Part shown: piece by piece, positions 8,012 through 17,555 of the stretch
Position numbering within the stretch: the stretch's first letter is position 1
How the letters are laid out: every line of letters starts with the position of its first letter
Source of the DNA: Epilithonimonas zeae
Lineage (GTDB): Bacteria; Bacteroidota; Bacteroidia; Flavobacteriales; Weeksellaceae
Assembly: GCF_023278365.1 (NCBI RefSeq)
Contig: NZ_CP075338.1
Span: 2,356,001-2,420,000 of the forward strand
Direction of reading: 5' to 3'
Length of the DNA stretch: 64,000 bases
Translations under genes and position numbers: made by a program
The notes under the pieces: generated by a model
The model's input: only the letters and a program-made list of their open reading frames with translations
Told to the model about the DNA's origin: nothing
The model's database searches: none

Positions 8012-10018
8012 TTAAAGCTTCGTGAAAATAATAGCAACGCCTCCACTTCTGGCTAAATCAACAGACAAAATCGTTTTGCTATCCACTTCTTTTTCTTCGA
8101 TGATAACTGGATAAGGATTGGTTTCATAATCCGCTCCCTTTCCATCTCTAAAAATCTTCGCTTTATATTTCTTGCCAGTATCTAAAAACTTCAAATCCAG
8201 TTTTACAGTTCTTGCATCTTTGTTGGTAATGCTTCCCAAAAACCAATTTTCAGACGCTTTATCTTTTCTTGCAACGGTTACAAAATCACCAATTTTTGCA
8301 TCAGGAACTACAGTTTTGCTCCAATCCGTAGGACAACTTGTGATGAATTCAAAAGCCGGATTGTTTCCATAGTTTTCAATCATATCAGACGCCATCTGCA
8401 ACGGACTATAAATGACAACAGATAAAGCCAATTGCTTCGCTAAAGTTGTATGAACTTTTGTATTCGGCAACACAGGATTTGTGAAATTGAAAGTCCCTGG
8501 CGTGAAATCAATCGGACCAGCCAAACCTCTTGTGAAAGGAATAATCGTCGTATGTTCCGGTGGGTTACCTCCATCTTTTGACCAAGCATCCCATTCTTGT
8601 CCGCGGACACCTTCCTGCGTCATTAGATTAGGTAACGTTCTTTGCAAACCAGTTGGCATCACAGGTTCGTGATTATCAATCATAATTTTGTGCTTAGCTG
8701 CTTCCTCAATGACTTTTCTGTAATGGCGAACACCATACTGGCTGCTGTGTGGTTGTTTACCGTCTAGCTTTCCGCCAACGTAACCTGTTTTCACGACATC
8801 AACACCATATTTTTTATAGTAAGCAAATGCATCACTCATTTGGCTTTCGTAATTCAGAGTGTTGCCAGCCGTTTCGTGGTGACCAATTAACGTCACATTT
8901 TTGGACTTAGCATAATCTGTTATTTTCTTGATATCAAAATCCGGATAAGGTTCAGAGAATTTGAAGTCTTTCCAATCTTCCCAACCTTTGTTCCAGCCTT
9001 CTACTAAAACTCCGGAAAAATTGTGTTTAGCTGCAAAATCGATATATCTCAAGACGTTTTCAGTTTTCGCACCGTGGTTTGGTCCCGCTTTCCAAGTGTA
9101 TTTTTCCATATGGATGGCCCACCAGATTCCGATGTATCTTCCGGGTTTAATCCAGGAAACATCGCCTAATTTATTGGGGTCGTTAAGGTTTAACATTAAT
9201 CTTGAAAGCATCAGATCTCCGGCAGATTTAGCAATAATCATCGTTCTCCAAGGTGTAACTGAAGGTGCTTTTGCAAACACTTTTTCTCCGGTTGCCCAAG
9301 GTGTAAGATAAGCTTTCAATTTGGTTGAAGTTTTATCTCCAGCAAGATTCATTGAGGCATAATCGGTTAGGTTGGCCTGATGAACAGTCAGGAATAGTCC
9401 ACTTTTAGTCTCCATTGTCAAAGGTGTAGCTACAGTGTCTAACTTTGAAATTGGATTCGATTTAAATAAACCTTCATAGAATTCTGTATTATAAGGAATC
9501 GACCAGGTTTTGTGGTCATCAGCAAAATTGAATTCTGTCAACTCATCCATAATGACAAAGTCATTCAGATTTTTTTGCTTTGGAAACTCGTATCTGAAAC
9601 CAAATCCATCATCAAACACTCTGAAATTAATAACAAACTCTCTTGCTGATTTTGAGTTTTCTTTGACAGAGACTTTCATTTCATTGTAATGATTTCTCAC
9701 ATCAATTTCTTCGCCCCAAGGTTGCTGCCAGGTTTCATCAAACTTAGAGTGAGAGATGTTCTTGACTGACAATTTATCTTTAAGAGAACTTCCTTTCAAT
9801 TCAAAGCCGAGATAAGAATCATTCAGAATAGATTTCCCATCCTTGGAAACTTTGTAAAATACTTTACCTTGATTGGTCCCGAATTCTAATGTAATAGATC
9901 CGTCCGGAGATTTGACGATGTTATTTTTGAGATTTTGTGCATCTACTGTTGGAGAGAATCCAAACAGTAAGATGACGACAGATAAGATCTTGAGAAAATC
10001 TCTGCAGTTTACTTTCAT
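8012..10018 (-). CDS. Glycoside hydrolase family 97 (SusB-type alpha-glucosidase)
   Basis: This 668-residue exported enzyme has a signal peptide (cleavage near VDAQ, residue 28). It then has the GH97 N-terminal beta-sandwich, a (beta/alpha)8 barrel (about residues 290-560) and a C-terminal beta domain. Catalytic candidates are Glu382 (GHHETAGN), Glu451 (DNHEP) and Glu475 (GQEWD). Their spacings of 69 and 24 residues equal those I remember for SusB Glu439, Glu508 and Glu532. This and the KTGYVG segment, where the retaining subgroup has an Asp nucleophile, point to the inverting alpha-glucosidase subgroup acting on alpha-glucans. It is a single gene, not part of a complete starch-utilisation locus. 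Confidence 0.93.
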   Translation of the reverse strand: MKVNCRDFLKILSVVILLFGFSPTVDAQNLKNNIVKSPDGSITLEFGTNQGKVFYKVSKDGKSILNDSYLGFELKGSSLKDKLSVKNISHSKFDETWQQPWGEEIDVRNHYNEMKVSVKENSKSAREFVINFRVFDDGFGFRYEFPKQKNLNDFVIMDELTEFNFADDHKTWSIPYNTEFYEGLFKSNPISKLDTVATPLTMETKSGLFLTVHQANLTDYASMNLAGDKTSTKLKAYLTPWATGEKVFAKAPSVTPWRTMIIAKSAGDLMLSRLMLNLNDPNKLGDVSWIKPGRYIGIWWAIHMEKYTWKAGPNHGAKTENVLRYIDFAAKHNFSGVLVEGWNKGWEDWKDFKFSEPYPDFDIKKITDYAKSKNVTLIGHHETAGNTLNYESQMSDAFAYYKKYGVDVVKTGYVGGKLDGKQPHSSQYGVRHYRKVIEEAAKHKIMIDNHEPVMPTGLQRTLPNLMTQEGVRGQEWDAWSKDGGNPPEHTTIIPFTRGLAGPIDFTPGTFNFTNPVLPNTKVHTTLAKQLALSVVIYSPLQMASDMIENYGNNPAFEFITSCPTDWSKTVVPDAKIGDFVTVARKDKASENWFLGSITNKDARTVKLDLKFLDTGKKYKAKIFRDGKGADYETNPYPVIIEEKEVDSKTILSVDLARSGGVAIIFTKL

Positions 10019-10047
10019 TAATAATATTTTAAGGTTGTATATAATTA

Positions 10048-10080
10048 CAAAAATAAACTTTTGAAACCAGTATGCACAAA
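10048..10080 (-). promoter_or_regulatory. Promoter of the GH97 gene
   Basis: On the minus strand TTTG (10077-10080) is followed after 21 bases by TATTTTTG (10048-10055), matching the Bacteroidetes -33/-7 consensus. The predicted start is near 10041, giving a leader of about 22 bases. The -33 box directly abuts the rplQ terminator. Confidence 0.65.
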
Positions 10081-10107
10081 AAAACCACCTCGAAGTGAGG
10101 TGGTTTT
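10081..10107 (-). terminator. Terminator of the ribosomal protein operon
   Basis: A perfect 11-base, GC-containing inverted repeat (10081-10091 and 10097-10107) with a 5-base loop is followed on the minus strand by a T run. It lies 22 bases after the rplQ stop and ends the S10-spc-alpha operon. Confidence 0.92.
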
Positions 10108-10128
10108 ATATTTAAAAACTTAAAGTTC

Positions 10129-10644
10129 TTATTCTTCAGTTTTTTCTTCTGTAGCAGTTTCAGCAGCAGGAGTTTCTTCAACTTTAGCTTCTGTAGCTTC
10201 AACAGTTGCAGCAGCCTTAGGTGCAGCAGTAGATCTTCTACTTCTTCTAGTTGTTTTCTTCTCTTCTGCATTTGGATTGTAGATATCGTTGAAATCTACC
10301 AATTCAATTAATGCCATATCAGCAGAATCACCAGCTCTGAAGCCAGTTTTGATGATTCTTGTGTAACCACCATTTCTTTCAGCGATTTTTGGAGCTACAG
10401 TTCTGAACAATTCAGTAACAGCTTCTTTACTTTGTAGGTAAGAGAAAACAGTTCTTCTATTGTGTGTTGTATCTTCTTTAGCTTTAGTAAGGATTGGTTC
10501 CACGTAAACTCTTAAAGCTTTCGCTTTAGCAACAGTAGTGTTGATTCTTTTATGTTCAATTAGTGAACAAGCCATGTTAGAAAGCATTGCTTTTCTATGC
10601 GGAGCTGTTCTACCTAAGTGATTTATTTTTTTACCGTGTCTCAT
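10129..10644 (-). CDS. rplQ: 50S ribosomal protein L17
   Basis: The first 115 residues form the L17 core ([12 protein letters not shown] at the start, typical [12 protein letters not shown]-like helix and the [10 protein letters not shown] end). Bacterial L17 is usually about 120-130 residues. This one reaches 171 because of a C-terminal tail rich in Ala, Glu and Thr after an Arg-rich patch ([10 protein letters not shown]), a common Bacteroidetes extension. It sits near the exit of the peptide tunnel. It is the last gene of the operon, 8 bases after rpoA. Confidence 0.97.
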   Translation of the reverse strand: MRHGKKINHLGRTAPHRKAMLSNMACSLIEHKRINTTVAKAKALRVYVEPILTKAKEDTTHNRRTVFSYLQSKEAVTELFRTVAPKIAERNGGYTRIIKTGFRAGDSADMALIELVDFNDIYNPNAEEKKTTRRSRRSTAAPKAAATVEATEAKVEETPAAETATEEKTEE

Positions 10645-10652
10645 TTTAAGGA

Positions 10653-11648
10653 TTATTTATCAGCGTCTAACTTATATTTTGCAACATCAAACCCGAAATT
10701 TAGTCCTTTTGAGTGAACCAATTCTTCAAGTTCTGTTAAAGATTTTTTACCAAAATTTCTGAATTTCATCAAATCAGACTTACTGAAAGAAACAAGCTCT
10801 CCAAGAGTTTCTACTTCAGCTGCTTTCAAACAGTTAAGGGCTCTTACAGAAAGATCCATATCTGCTAGTTTTGACTTAAGAAGTTGTCTAGTGTGAAGTG
10901 TTTCTTCGTCATATTGGATAGAAGCTTTCACAGCCTCTGTCTCTAGAGTGATTCTCTCATCTGAGAACAACATGAAGTGATAAATCAAAATCTTAGAAGC
11001 TTCTGTTAAAGCATTCTGAGGTGTGATAGATCCATCAGTTTCGATATCCAATACCAATTTTTCGTAGTCTGTTTTTTGCTCTACACGATAATTTTCGATA
11101 CTGTACTGTACTTTTTTGATAGGTGTAAAGATAGAGTCGATCGCAATAGTCCCAACAGGAGCATTGTTTGATTTGTTCTGATCGCTCGGAACATATCCTC
11201 TTCCTTTTTCTATGTTGAAAGTAATCTCAAACGTAACATCCTCAGCCAAGGTAGCAATTAACAAATCTGGGTTAAGAACTTCAAAATTTACAATTGATTC
11301 TCCTAGATCTCCAGCTGTAACCACATTTTTTCCAGAGATTTTTGCAGTTACCTGCTCAGTTCCTGGGTTTTCTGTCTTAGCTTTTAGACGAAGTTGTTTA
11401 AGATTAAGAATGATTTCCGTAACATCTTCAATCACTCCTGGTATAGTTGAAAACTCGTGCTCTACGCCTTCTATTTTGATAGATGAAATAGCATATCCTT
11501 CCAGAGAAGAAAGTAAAACTCTTCTCAATGCATTACCGATAGTAAGCCCGAAACCTGGTTCCAAAGGTCTGAATTCGAATTGTCCTTTAAAATCAGTTGA
11601 GTTTAACAGGATTACTTTATCGGGTTTTATAAATGTTAAAATTGCCAT
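10653..11648 (-). CDS. rpoA: RNA polymerase alpha subunit
   Basis: The start at 11648 ([10 protein letters not shown]) fits Bacteroidetes RpoA; an in-frame ATG 15 bases upstream is less likely. The 331-residue protein has the N-terminal dimerisation domain with [20 protein letters not shown] near residues 33-52. The C-terminal domain begins near residue 247 ([20 protein letters not shown]) with its helix-hairpin-helix ([12 protein letters not shown]), which contacts upstream DNA and activators. It lies between rpsD and rplQ, its normal place in the alpha operon. Confidence 0.98.
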   Translation of the reverse strand: MAILTFIKPDKVILLNSTDFKGQFEFRPLEPGFGLTIGNALRRVLLSSLEGYAISSIKIEGVEHEFSTIPGVIEDVTEIILNLKQLRLKAKTENPGTEQVTAKISGKNVVTAGDLGESIVNFEVLNPDLLIATLAEDVTFEITFNIEKGRGYVPSDQNKSNNAPVGTIAIDSIFTPIKKVQYSIENYRVEQKTDYEKLVLDIETDGSITPQNALTEASKILIYHFMLFSDERITLETEAVKASIQYDEETLHTRQLLKSKLADMDLSVRALNCLKAAEVETLGELVSFSKSDLMKFRNFGKKSLTELEELVHSKGLNFGFDVAKYKLDADK

Positions 11649-11679
11649 AGTCTGGTTGAGCAAAAATTTGAAAAAATTA

Positions 11680-12288
11680 TTATTTAGAGTATAATTCGAC
11701 GATCAACTGTTCTTTGATATCTTCAGGAATCTGAATTCTCTCAGGTGCACTTGTGAAAGTACCAGTTTTTTTCTCGTCATTGAATTGTAACCACTCATAA
11801 TTTGCTTTGTATGCTAAAGCGTTAGAAATTACTTCAAGAGATTTTGATTTCTCTCTTACTGCAATCTCGTCACCAGCTTTTAGCAAATAAGAAGGGATGT
11901 TAACTAGTTCTCCGTTCACAGTGATGTGTCTGTGAGAAACCAATTGTCTAGCAGCAGCTCTTGTTTTAGCAAAACCTAGTCTGTAAACAACGTTATCCAA
12001 TCTTGATTCACAAAGTTGTAAAAGAACTTCACCTGTTACACCTTTGCTTCTATGAGCTTTATCAAAAAGGTTAGCGAATTGCTTTTCTAGAATACCATAA
12101 GTATACTTAGCTTTTTGCTTTTCAGCTAGCTGAGTAGCGTATTCTGATTTTTTCGCACCTCTTCTTTTGTTAGGACCGTGTTGTCCTGGTGGTTGATTTT
12201 TTCTTCTCTCGAAGTTTTTATCGTCTCCGTAAATTGCCTGACCAAATTTTCTAGCAATTTTTGTTTTAGGTCCAATATATCTTGCCAT
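11680..12288 (-). CDS. rpsD: 30S ribosomal protein S4
   Basis: S4 (202 residues) starts 30S assembly by binding the 5' domain of 16S rRNA. It shows the N-terminal [13 protein letters not shown] stretch, the NQPPGQHG turn, and the S4 RNA-binding domain ([29 protein letters not shown], quoted in parts: residues near 96-125). The N-terminal part has no Cys pairs, so it is the zinc-free form. It sits between rpsK and rpoA. Confidence 0.98.
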   Translation of the reverse strand: MARYIGPKTKIARKFGQAIYGDDKNFERRKNQPPGQHGPNKRRGAKKSEYATQLAEKQKAKYTYGILEKQFANLFDKAHRSKGVTGEVLLQLCESRLDNVVYRLGFAKTRAAARQLVSHRHITVNGELVNIPSYLLKAGDEIAVREKSKSLEVISNALAYKANYEWLQFNDEKKTGTFTSAPERIQIPEDIKEQLIVELYSK

Positions 12289-12307
12289 AATGGGTAAATT
12301 CTAAAAA

Positions 12308-12697
12308 TTAAACTCTTCTTCTTTTAGGTGGTCTACAACCGTTGTGAGGCATAGGCGTCACGTCAACGATTTCACTTACTTCGATTCCAGAATTGTGTAA
12401 AGTTCTGATTGCAGACTCTCTACCAGCACCTGGACCTTTTACAAACACCTTAACTCTTCTAAGACCAGCTTCGAAAGCTACTTGAGAACAGTTTTCTGCA
12501 GCCATTTGAGCTGCGAATGGAGTATTCTTTTTAGAACCTCTGAATCCCATTTTACCGGCAGAAGCCCAAGAGATAACTTCTCCTGCTTTATTTGTTAAAG
12601 AAATGATGATGTTATTGAAAGAAGCCTGAATATGCGCTTCACCAATAGCCTCAACTTTTACTTTTCTTTTTTTAACTACTTTAGTTTGTTTTGCCAT
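12308..12697 (-). CDS. rpsK: 30S ribosomal protein S11
   Basis: S11 (129 residues) is a platform protein of the 30S subunit near the E site. The motifs [24 protein letters not shown] and the C-terminal [18 protein letters not shown] are conserved and diagnostic. It lies between rpsM (12-base gap) and rpsD (19-base gap). Confidence 0.98.
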   Translation of the reverse strand: MAKQTKVVKKRKVKVEAIGEAHIQASFNNIIISLTNKAGEVISWASAGKMGFRGSKKNTPFAAQMAAENCSQVAFEAGLRRVKVFVKGPGAGRESAIRTLHNSGIEVSEIVDVTPMPHNGCRPPKRRRV

Positions 12698-12709
12698 AAT
12701 TCCTAACGA

Positions 12710-13087
12710 TTATTTACTTGCTTTTTTCTTGTTAGCAACTGTTTTTCTCTTTCCTTTACGGGTTCTAGAGTTGTTTTTCGTTCTCTGGCCTCTTAAAGGT
12801 AGTCCTAGTCTGTGACGTATTCCTCGTTGGCATCCTATGTCCATCAATCGCTTGATGTTCAATTGCACTTCAGAACGTAATTCTCCTTCAACTTTTACGT
12901 TGTCTGAGATATAACCTCTGATTGCAGCCAATTCATCGTCATTCCATTCGTTGACTTTCTTGTCTTCGCTGATTCCAGCGTTTTTCAAAATTTCTGAAGC
13001 AGTACTTCTTCCAACACCGTAGATGTAAGTAAGACCGATAACGCCTCTTTTGTTCTTTGGTAAATCAATACCTGAAATTCTCGCCAT
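12710..13087 (-). CDS. rpsM: 30S ribosomal protein S13
   Basis: S13 (125 residues) sits on the 30S head, and its C-terminal tail reaches the P-site tRNA. It begins [15 protein letters not shown], has the helix-two-turn-helix with [15 protein letters not shown], and ends in a basic tail ([20 protein letters not shown] region). It follows rpmJ, as is usual in bacteria. Confidence 0.98.
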   Translation of the reverse strand: MARISGIDLPKNKRGVIGLTYIYGVGRSTASEILKNAGISEDKKVNEWNDDELAAIRGYISDNVKVEGELRSEVQLNIKRLMDIGCQRGIRHRLGLPLRGQRTKNNSRTRKGKRKTVANKKKASK

Positions 13088-13101
13088 AATTTAATTGGTT
13101 C

Positions 13102-13218
13102 TTAACCTTGTCTTTGTTTAAATTTAGGGTTCTTTTTGTTGATTACGAATAGTACGCCTTTTCTGCGTACAATTTTGCAATCAGCACTTCTTTTTTTGAT
13201 AGATGCTCTAACCTTCAT
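13102..13218 (-). CDS. rpmJ: 50S ribosomal protein L36, zinc-free form
   Basis: This 38-codon gene lies between infA and rpsM and is easily missed because of its size. It reads [17 protein letters not shown], then [21 protein letters not shown]. The usual L36 zinc ribbon has Cys-x2-Cys, a third Cys and a His; here only one Cys (Cys14) remains, and the other positions are Ser11, Asn27 and Phe33. It is therefore a zinc-independent (C-minus) L36. The 15-base gap to rpsM fits the operon. Confidence 0.95.
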   Translation of the reverse strand: MKVRASIKKRSADCKIVRRKGVLFVINKKNPKFKQRQG

Positions 13219-13228
13219 TTTGTTAATT

Positions 13229-13444
13229 TTAATATCTAAAAGTTATTCTCCCTTTAGTCAAGTCATAAGGAGAGAGTTCGAGTCTTACCTTGTCTCCAGG
13301 TAAGAGTTTTATATAATGCATTCTCATTTTACCAGAAATATGGGCAATTAAAACATGCCCATTCTCTAGCTCTACACGGAACTGCGCGTTGGAAAGTGCT
13401 TCCGTAATCACGCCGTCTTGTTCTATATGTTTCTGTTTAGCCAT
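13229..13444 (-). CDS. infA: Translation initiation factor IF-1
   Basis: IF-1 (71 residues) is a single OB-fold protein that occupies the A site during initiation. It begins [13 protein letters not shown], with [15 protein letters not shown] and the conserved [19 protein letters not shown], ending in GRITFRY. It lies between secY and rpmJ; adk and map, which often lie here in other phyla, are absent. Confidence 0.98.
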   Translation of the reverse strand: MAKQKHIEQDGVITEALSNAQFRVELENGHVLIAHISGKMRMHYIKLLPGDKVRLELSPYDLTKGRITFRY

Positions 13445-13452
13445 TTATTCTA

Positions 13453-14832
13453 TTAAAGGTTTGATGATCTTGATAATTTAGATTGCATCAACCCATCATA
13501 ATGATGGTTCAGCAGATATGTGTTAATTTGTTGAACAGTATCCAAGATAACTCCAACCATAATTAACAACGATGTACCCCCAAAAAAGAGAGCAAATCTA
13601 TCTGTCTGAACAAACGCTCCGTGCACTATTGCCGGAAGGACTGCAAAGATAGACAAAAATATTGCACCAGGCAAAGTTATTTTGGATAAAATATCATCCA
13701 AGTAATCTGCCGTTTCTTTTCCAGGTCTAACCTTAGGAATAAGCCCACCATTACGCTTCAAATCATCAGCCATCTGATTCACAGGAATGGTAATTGCTGT
13801 ATAGAAAAATGAGAAAATTATAATCAATAACGCAAACAATACGTTGTATTGCCAGCTAAAAACATTCTTGAAACCAGCCAAAAACGTATTTGATTCATCA
13901 ACTTTCGTAAGTAATCCAGGAACAAACATTAATGCTTGTGCAAAGATGATTGGCATTACACCTGCGGCATTCACCTTCAATGGGATCCATTGTCTAGCGC
14001 CTTCCATCAAGTTTCTGCTTACCCCACCTCTGGCCTGAGCTCTACTTACATACTGGATTGGGATTTTTCTTACTGCTACAGATAATATGATAGCTAATAA
14101 AATTACCAATAACCAGAATACAATTTCTACTAAAATCATGATGCTTCCTAATCCACCTTTACCATTCTGTGTTAGAACTTCTTGGTAAAAAGCCGTTGGA
14201 AGATCCGCAAGGATACCCACCATAATCAAAATAGAGATACCATTACCAATACCTTTGTCTGTAATCTTCTCTCCTAACCACATTGCAAATACAGAACCTG
14301 CTACCAAAATAATAATACTTGGTAACCAGAACATCAGAGATGCCGGATCAACATAATATGCTGATGAGAACTGTGAATAAGGTAAAAAGAATTGCGTAAC
14401 AGATGTCAAATATGATGGCGCCTGTACAAGACAAACTCCGATAGTTAACCATCTGGTAATTTGGTTCAAAGTATTTCTTCCACTTTCGCCATCTTTCTGT
14501 AACTTCTGAAGATAAGGAATAGCCATTCCCATCAACTGTACAATAATAGATGCCGAAATGTATGGCATGATTCCCAATGCCATAATAGAGGCACGGCTAA
14601 AAGCTCCACCTGTGAAAGATGACAATAAACCCAAAAGGCCGGCCCCTTGTTGGTTCCCGCCTTGATTTTGGTAATGTTGTAATAAGTTTCCTACTTCTGC
14701 CGTGTTAATTGCAGGAAGAGAAACATAAGATGCGAATCTATACACAAGGACCAAAGAAAGTGTCAGGATAATTTTATCCCTCAGCTCTTTTAGACTCCAA
14801 ATGTTTTTAAGTGTTTGTATAAATTCTTTCAT
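13453..14832 (-). CDS. secY: Protein translocase subunit SecY
   Basis: SecY (459 residues) is the channel subunit of the Sec translocon in the inner membrane. About ten hydrophobic helices are visible. The plug region follows the first helix (near GLLGLLSSFTGGAFSRAS), with GIMPYISASIIVQL in helix 2 and the cytoplasmic loop VRKIPIQY before helix 7. The C-terminal part holds ADDLKRNGGLIPKVRPGKET. Length is slightly above E. coli SecY (443). It is cotranscribed with the ribosomal genes, 8 bases before infA. Confidence 0.98.
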   Translation of the reverse strand: MKEFIQTLKNIWSLKELRDKIILTLSLVLVYRFASYVSLPAINTAEVGNLLQHYQNQGGNQQGAGLLGLLSSFTGGAFSRASIMALGIMPYISASIIVQLMGMAIPYLQKLQKDGESGRNTLNQITRWLTIGVCLVQAPSYLTSVTQFFLPYSQFSSAYYVDPASLMFWLPSIIILVAGSVFAMWLGEKITDKGIGNGISILIMVGILADLPTAFYQEVLTQNGKGGLGSIMILVEIVFWLLVILLAIILSVAVRKIPIQYVSRAQARGGVSRNLMEGARQWIPLKVNAAGVMPIIFAQALMFVPGLLTKVDESNTFLAGFKNVFSWQYNVLFALLIIIFSFFYTAITIPVNQMADDLKRNGGLIPKVRPGKETADYLDDILSKITLPGAIFLSIFAVLPAIVHGAFVQTDRFALFFGGTSLLIMVGVILDTVQQINTYLLNHHYDGLMQSKLSRSSNL

Positions 14833-14842
14833 TAGTTATTAA

Positions 14843-15292
14843 TTAAAGAGTAATTGCTTTACCTCCTGCTTTGTTGATTGCCTCTTCAGCAGACTTAGTA
14901 AACTTATCAGCAGAGATAGAAACACCAGATTTCAAATCACCTCTTCCTAAGATTTTTACTAATTCGTTTTTAGATGCAAGACCGTTTTCTACCAATACGT
15001 CTCTAGTGATATCACCAGTGATGTTTTTAGTATCGATCAAAGTTTGGATAGTATCAAGATTGATTGCTCTAAACTCTTTTCTATTAATATTTTTGAAACC
15101 AAATTTAGGTAGTCTTCTTTGCAAAGGCATCTGTCCACCTTCGAAACCGATTTTCTGAGAATAACCAGCTCTAGCTTTCTGACCTTTATGTCCTTTTGTT
15201 GAAGTACCACCGTATCCGCTTCCTTGGCCTCTACCAATTCTTTTTGTGCTGAATGTAGAACCAGCTGATGGTTTTAAATTATTTAAATTCAT
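14843..15292 (-). CDS. rplO: 50S ribosomal protein L15
   Basis: L15 (149 residues) begins MNLNNLKPSAGS and has the Gly-rich extension that winds into the 50S subunit (GRGQGSGYGGTSTKGHKGQKAR spans residues near 20-41). Then comes GFEGGQMPLQRRLPKFGF. The C-terminal domain has ILGRGDLKSGVSI. It precedes secY with a 10-base gap. A hairpin lies in the gap just upstream. Confidence 0.98.
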   Translation of the reverse strand: MNLNNLKPSAGSTFSTKRIGRGQGSGYGGTSTKGHKGQKARAGYSQKIGFEGGQMPLQRRLPKFGFKNINRKEFRAINLDTIQTLIDTKNITGDITRDVLVENGLASKNELVKILGRGDLKSGVSISADKFTKSAEEAINKAGGKAITL

Positions 15293-15324
15293 TGTTGTAT
15301 TGTGAGATTATAGATTAAAAGATA

Positions 15325-15362
15325 AGAGACAAGAGACTGCTAAAAACAAGTCTCTTTTCTCT
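15325..15362 (-). repeat. Intercistronic inverted repeat between rpmD and rplO
   Basis: The core is a perfect 8-base inverted repeat (15331-15338 and 15349-15356) with a 10-base A-rich loop. Outer AGAG/CTCT arms (15325-15328 and 15359-15362) extend it with a 2-by-2 internal loop. It lies in an 83-base gap inside an operon where other gaps are 2-30 bases. The sequence after it on the minus strand is only moderately T-rich, so it could be a weak attenuator or a processing site. Confidence 0.65.
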
Positions 15363-15375
15363 ATGTCTATTGTTC

Positions 15376-15552
15376 TTATTTCTGAACTTCTAATAAGTGA
15401 CTTACAGAAGCGATCATTCCTAAAATAGAAGGCGTAGCTTCGTGTTCTACAACTTGTTGAAGTCTCTTAAATCCTAGTGCTTCAAGTGTTCTTTTTTGAG
15501 TTTTAGAACGATTAATAGCACTTCTAACTAATTTTACTTTGATTGTTGCCAT
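15376..15552 (-). CDS. rpmD: 50S ribosomal protein L30
   Basis: This short gene (58 residues) lies between rpsE and rplO. The protein starts MATIKVKLVRSAINRS, then has the conserved TLEALGFKRLQQVVEHE and ends SHLLEVQK. This is the normal length and pattern of bacterial L30. It begins 11 bases after the rpsE stop. Confidence 0.96.
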   Translation of the reverse strand: MATIKVKLVRSAINRSKTQKRTLEALGFKRLQQVVEHEATPSILGMIASVSHLLEVQK

Positions 15553-15563
15553 TGCTATATTGA

Positions 15564-16082
15564 TTAACCGTTAAACACTTTACTTAGAGAAACACCTCTC
15601 ATTCTTGCAATTTCTTCTGGTCTTCTGATATCCAACAATGCGTTGAAAGTAGCTTTCACAACATTGTGTGGGTTAGAAGAACCTTTAGATTTTGACAATA
15701 CATCGTGTACACCTGCAGACTCTAGCACCGCTCTTACCGCACCACCTGCGATAAGTCCTGTACCGTGAGAAGCTGGTCTCAAAAAGATATCAGCACCTCC
15801 GTATCTAGCAGAAGTTTGGTGAGGAATTGTGTGATTGATTACAGGAACCTTCACTAAGTTTTTCTTAGCATCTTCTACAGCTTTCGCGATAGCAGAAGCA
15901 ACTTCCTTAGATTTACCAAGTCCGTAACCGATAACACCATCTTCGTTTCCTACAACAACAATTGCAGAAAATCCAAATGCTCTACCTCCTTTCGTTACTT
16001 TAGTTACTCTGTTAACAGCAACCAGACGATCTTTTAATTCTAATCCTCCAGGTTTAACTCTTTCTATATTACTATCTACCAT
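15564..16082 (-). CDS. rpsE: 30S ribosomal protein S5
   Basis: I place the start at 16082 ([13 protein letters not shown]), giving 172 residues; the longer in-frame reading would overlap far into rplR's upstream spacer without conserved sequence. The N-terminal dsRBD-like domain has [19 protein letters not shown]. The C-terminal domain has [20 protein letters not shown]5 shapes the mRNA entry site and decoding fidelity. It lies between rplR and rpmD. Confidence 0.97.
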   Translation of the reverse strand: MVDSNIERVKPGGLELKDRLVAVNRVTKVTKGGRAFGFSAIVVVGNEDGVIGYGLGKSKEVASAIAKAVEDAKKNLVKVPVINHTIPHQTSARYGGADIFLRPASHGTGLIAGGAVRAVLESAGVHDVLSKSKGSSNPHNVVKATFNALLDIRRPEEIARMRGVSLSKVFNG

Positions 16083-16101
16083 GTTTTCTAGATTTTTAAA
16101 A

Positions 16102-16455
16102 TTAGAATTTAAGACCTGCTTCTCTAGCACCGTCAGCAAGAGCTTTCACTCTACCATGATACACAAAACCATTTCTATCAAATACAACACTTTCGATACC
16201 TGCTGCTTTAGCTTTAGCTGCGATAGCTTTACCAACTGCTACAGATACTTCTACTTTCGTTCCTTTAGCGTCTACACCTTTCTCTCTAGAAGAAGCTGAT
16301 ACTAATGTTTTACCGTCTTTGTCATCTACCAATTGAGCGTAGATTTCTTTATTACTTTTGAATACAGATAATCTTGGTAATTCTGCAGATCCGGAGATCT
16401 TCCCTCTTACTCTTCTTTTGATTCTGATTCGTTTTTCAACTTTTGTTAATGCCAT
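16102..16455 (-). CDS. rplR: 50S ribosomal protein L18
   Basis: L18 (117 residues) binds 5S rRNA in the central protuberance. It starts with a basic stretch ([15 protein letters not shown]) and has [18 protein letters not shown] and the C-terminal [20 protein letters not shown] that is typical of the family. It follows rplF by 11 bases. Confidence 0.98.
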   Translation of the reverse strand: MALTKVEKRIRIKRRVRGKISGSAELPRLSVFKSNKEIYAQLVDDKDGKTLVSASSREKGVDAKGTKVEVSVAVGKAIAAKAKAAGIESVVFDRNGFVYHGRVKALADGAREAGLKF

Positions 16456-16466
16456 TTTCTTAAATT

Positions 16467-17012
16467 TTATGCAGATTTACCGGCTTTTCTTCTAATGATT
16501 TCGCCCACGAATTTCACACCTTTTCCTTTGTAAGGTTCAGGTTTTCTGAAAGATCTGATCTTAGCAGCCACCATTCCAAGAAGTTGATTATCGTAAGAAG
16601 ATAATGTAATGATCGGGTTTTTCCCTTTTTCTGTCAATGTATCCAAAGTCACTTCTTTTGGAAGTTCCAATACGATACCGTGAGAAAATCCAAGAGCCAA
16701 TTCTAATCTTTGGCCATTGTGAGATGCTCTGTATCCAACTCCTACTAGTTCTAATTGCTTAGTGAAACCTGTAGAAGTACCAACAACCATATTGTTGATA
16801 AGCGCTCTGTATAAACCGTGAAGCGCTTTATGTTCTTTTGAGTCAGAAGGACGAGTGAACGTAAGTACACCGTCTTCTTGTGAGAAGCTGATTCCTCCTG
16901 TAAGCTCCTGAGATAATTCTCCTTTAGGACCTTTAACCGTTACAACACCTTCTTTCTCGGTAACTGTAACTCCAGCAGGAACTTCTATAATTGCTTTACC
17001 AATTCTTGACAT
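16467..17012 (-). CDS. rplF: 50S ribosomal protein L6
   Basis: L6 (181 residues) consists of two similar domains and lies near the factor-binding site. It has [15 protein letters not shown] at the start, the [13 protein letters not shown] helix, and the conserved [21 protein letters not shown] end. Neighbours are rpsH and rplR. Confidence 0.98.
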   Translation of the reverse strand: MSRIGKAIIEVPAGVTVTEKEGVVTVKGPKGELSQELTGGISFSQEDGVLTFTRPSDSKEHKALHGLYRALINNMVVGTSTGFTKQLELVGVGYRASHNGQRLELALGFSHGIVLELPKEVTLDTLTEKGKNPIITLSSYDNQLLGMVAAKIRSFRKPEPYKGKGVKFVGEIIRRKAGKSA

Positions 17013-17030
17013 TTTCCTTGTTTTAAAAAA

Positions 17031-17429
17031 TTAATATACGTAGCAAATTACTTCACCTCCCACTTTCTCTTGTCTCGCTTTTTTATCAGTCATTACTCCT
17101 TTAGAAGTAGAGATAATAGCTACACCTAGTCCGTTAAGTACTCTTGGAAGTTCCTCAGAACCTTTGTACTGACGAAGACCTGGTCTAGAAGCTCTTTGAA
17201 TTGACTTGATAGCAGGCTTGTTTGTTTGCTTATCATACTTCAAAGCGATCTTGATAGCTCCTTGAACTGCATTATCCTCGAACTTGTAGTTCAAGATATA
17301 ACCTTGGTCAAAAAGAATCTTAGTGATCTCTTTTTTGATTTTCGATGCAGGAATTTCCACCACTTTGTGGCCTGCGCTTTGTGCGTTCCTTACTCTTGTT
17401 AGGAAATCTGAAATTGGATCTGTTACCAT
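17031..17429 (-). CDS. rpsH: 30S ribosomal protein S8
   Basis: S8 (132 residues) binds helix 21 of 16S rRNA. It has VTDPISDFLTRVRNAQ near the start and the conserved C-terminal STSKGVMTDKKAR and GGEVICYVY. In E. coli S8 also represses the spc operon by binding its mRNA near rplE; here a long hairpin lies just upstream of rpsH (17480-17514), but I cannot say whether S8 binds it. Confidence 0.98.
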   Translation of the reverse strand: MVTDPISDFLTRVRNAQSAGHKVVEIPASKIKKEITKILFDQGYILNYKFEDNAVQGAIKIALKYDKQTNKPAIKSIQRASRPGLRQYKGSEELPRVLNGLGVAIISTSKGVMTDKKARQEKVGGEVICYVY

Positions 17430-17479
17430 TTCTTTGTTTTAAATTATTGGTTAATGACAACCAGTATTGAAAAGACTTG

Positions 17480-17514
17480 AAGATAGAGATATCAGAATCT
17501 GACATCTCTATCTT
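17480..17514 (-). repeat. Near-perfect intercistronic hairpin between rpsN and rpsH
   Basis: Arms of 11 bases (17480-17490 and 17504-17514) are perfectly complementary. Inside them TCAG and CTGA pair again after a single mismatch, so almost all of the 35 bases are paired. It sits in a 126-base gap, the longest in the operon, about 50 bases before the rpsH start. No T run follows on the minus strand, which argues against a simple terminator. Confidence 0.75.
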
Positions 17515-17555
17515 TAGTATCTCAACAACTTAATTGCCTCGATTTTTTTAATTGC

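Noticed and set aside
17480-17514. Hairpin as a rho-independent terminator within the ribosomal operon
   Set aside because: No T run follows on the minus strand, and termination here would cut off secY, rpoA and many ribosomal genes. It is listed as a hairpin instead.
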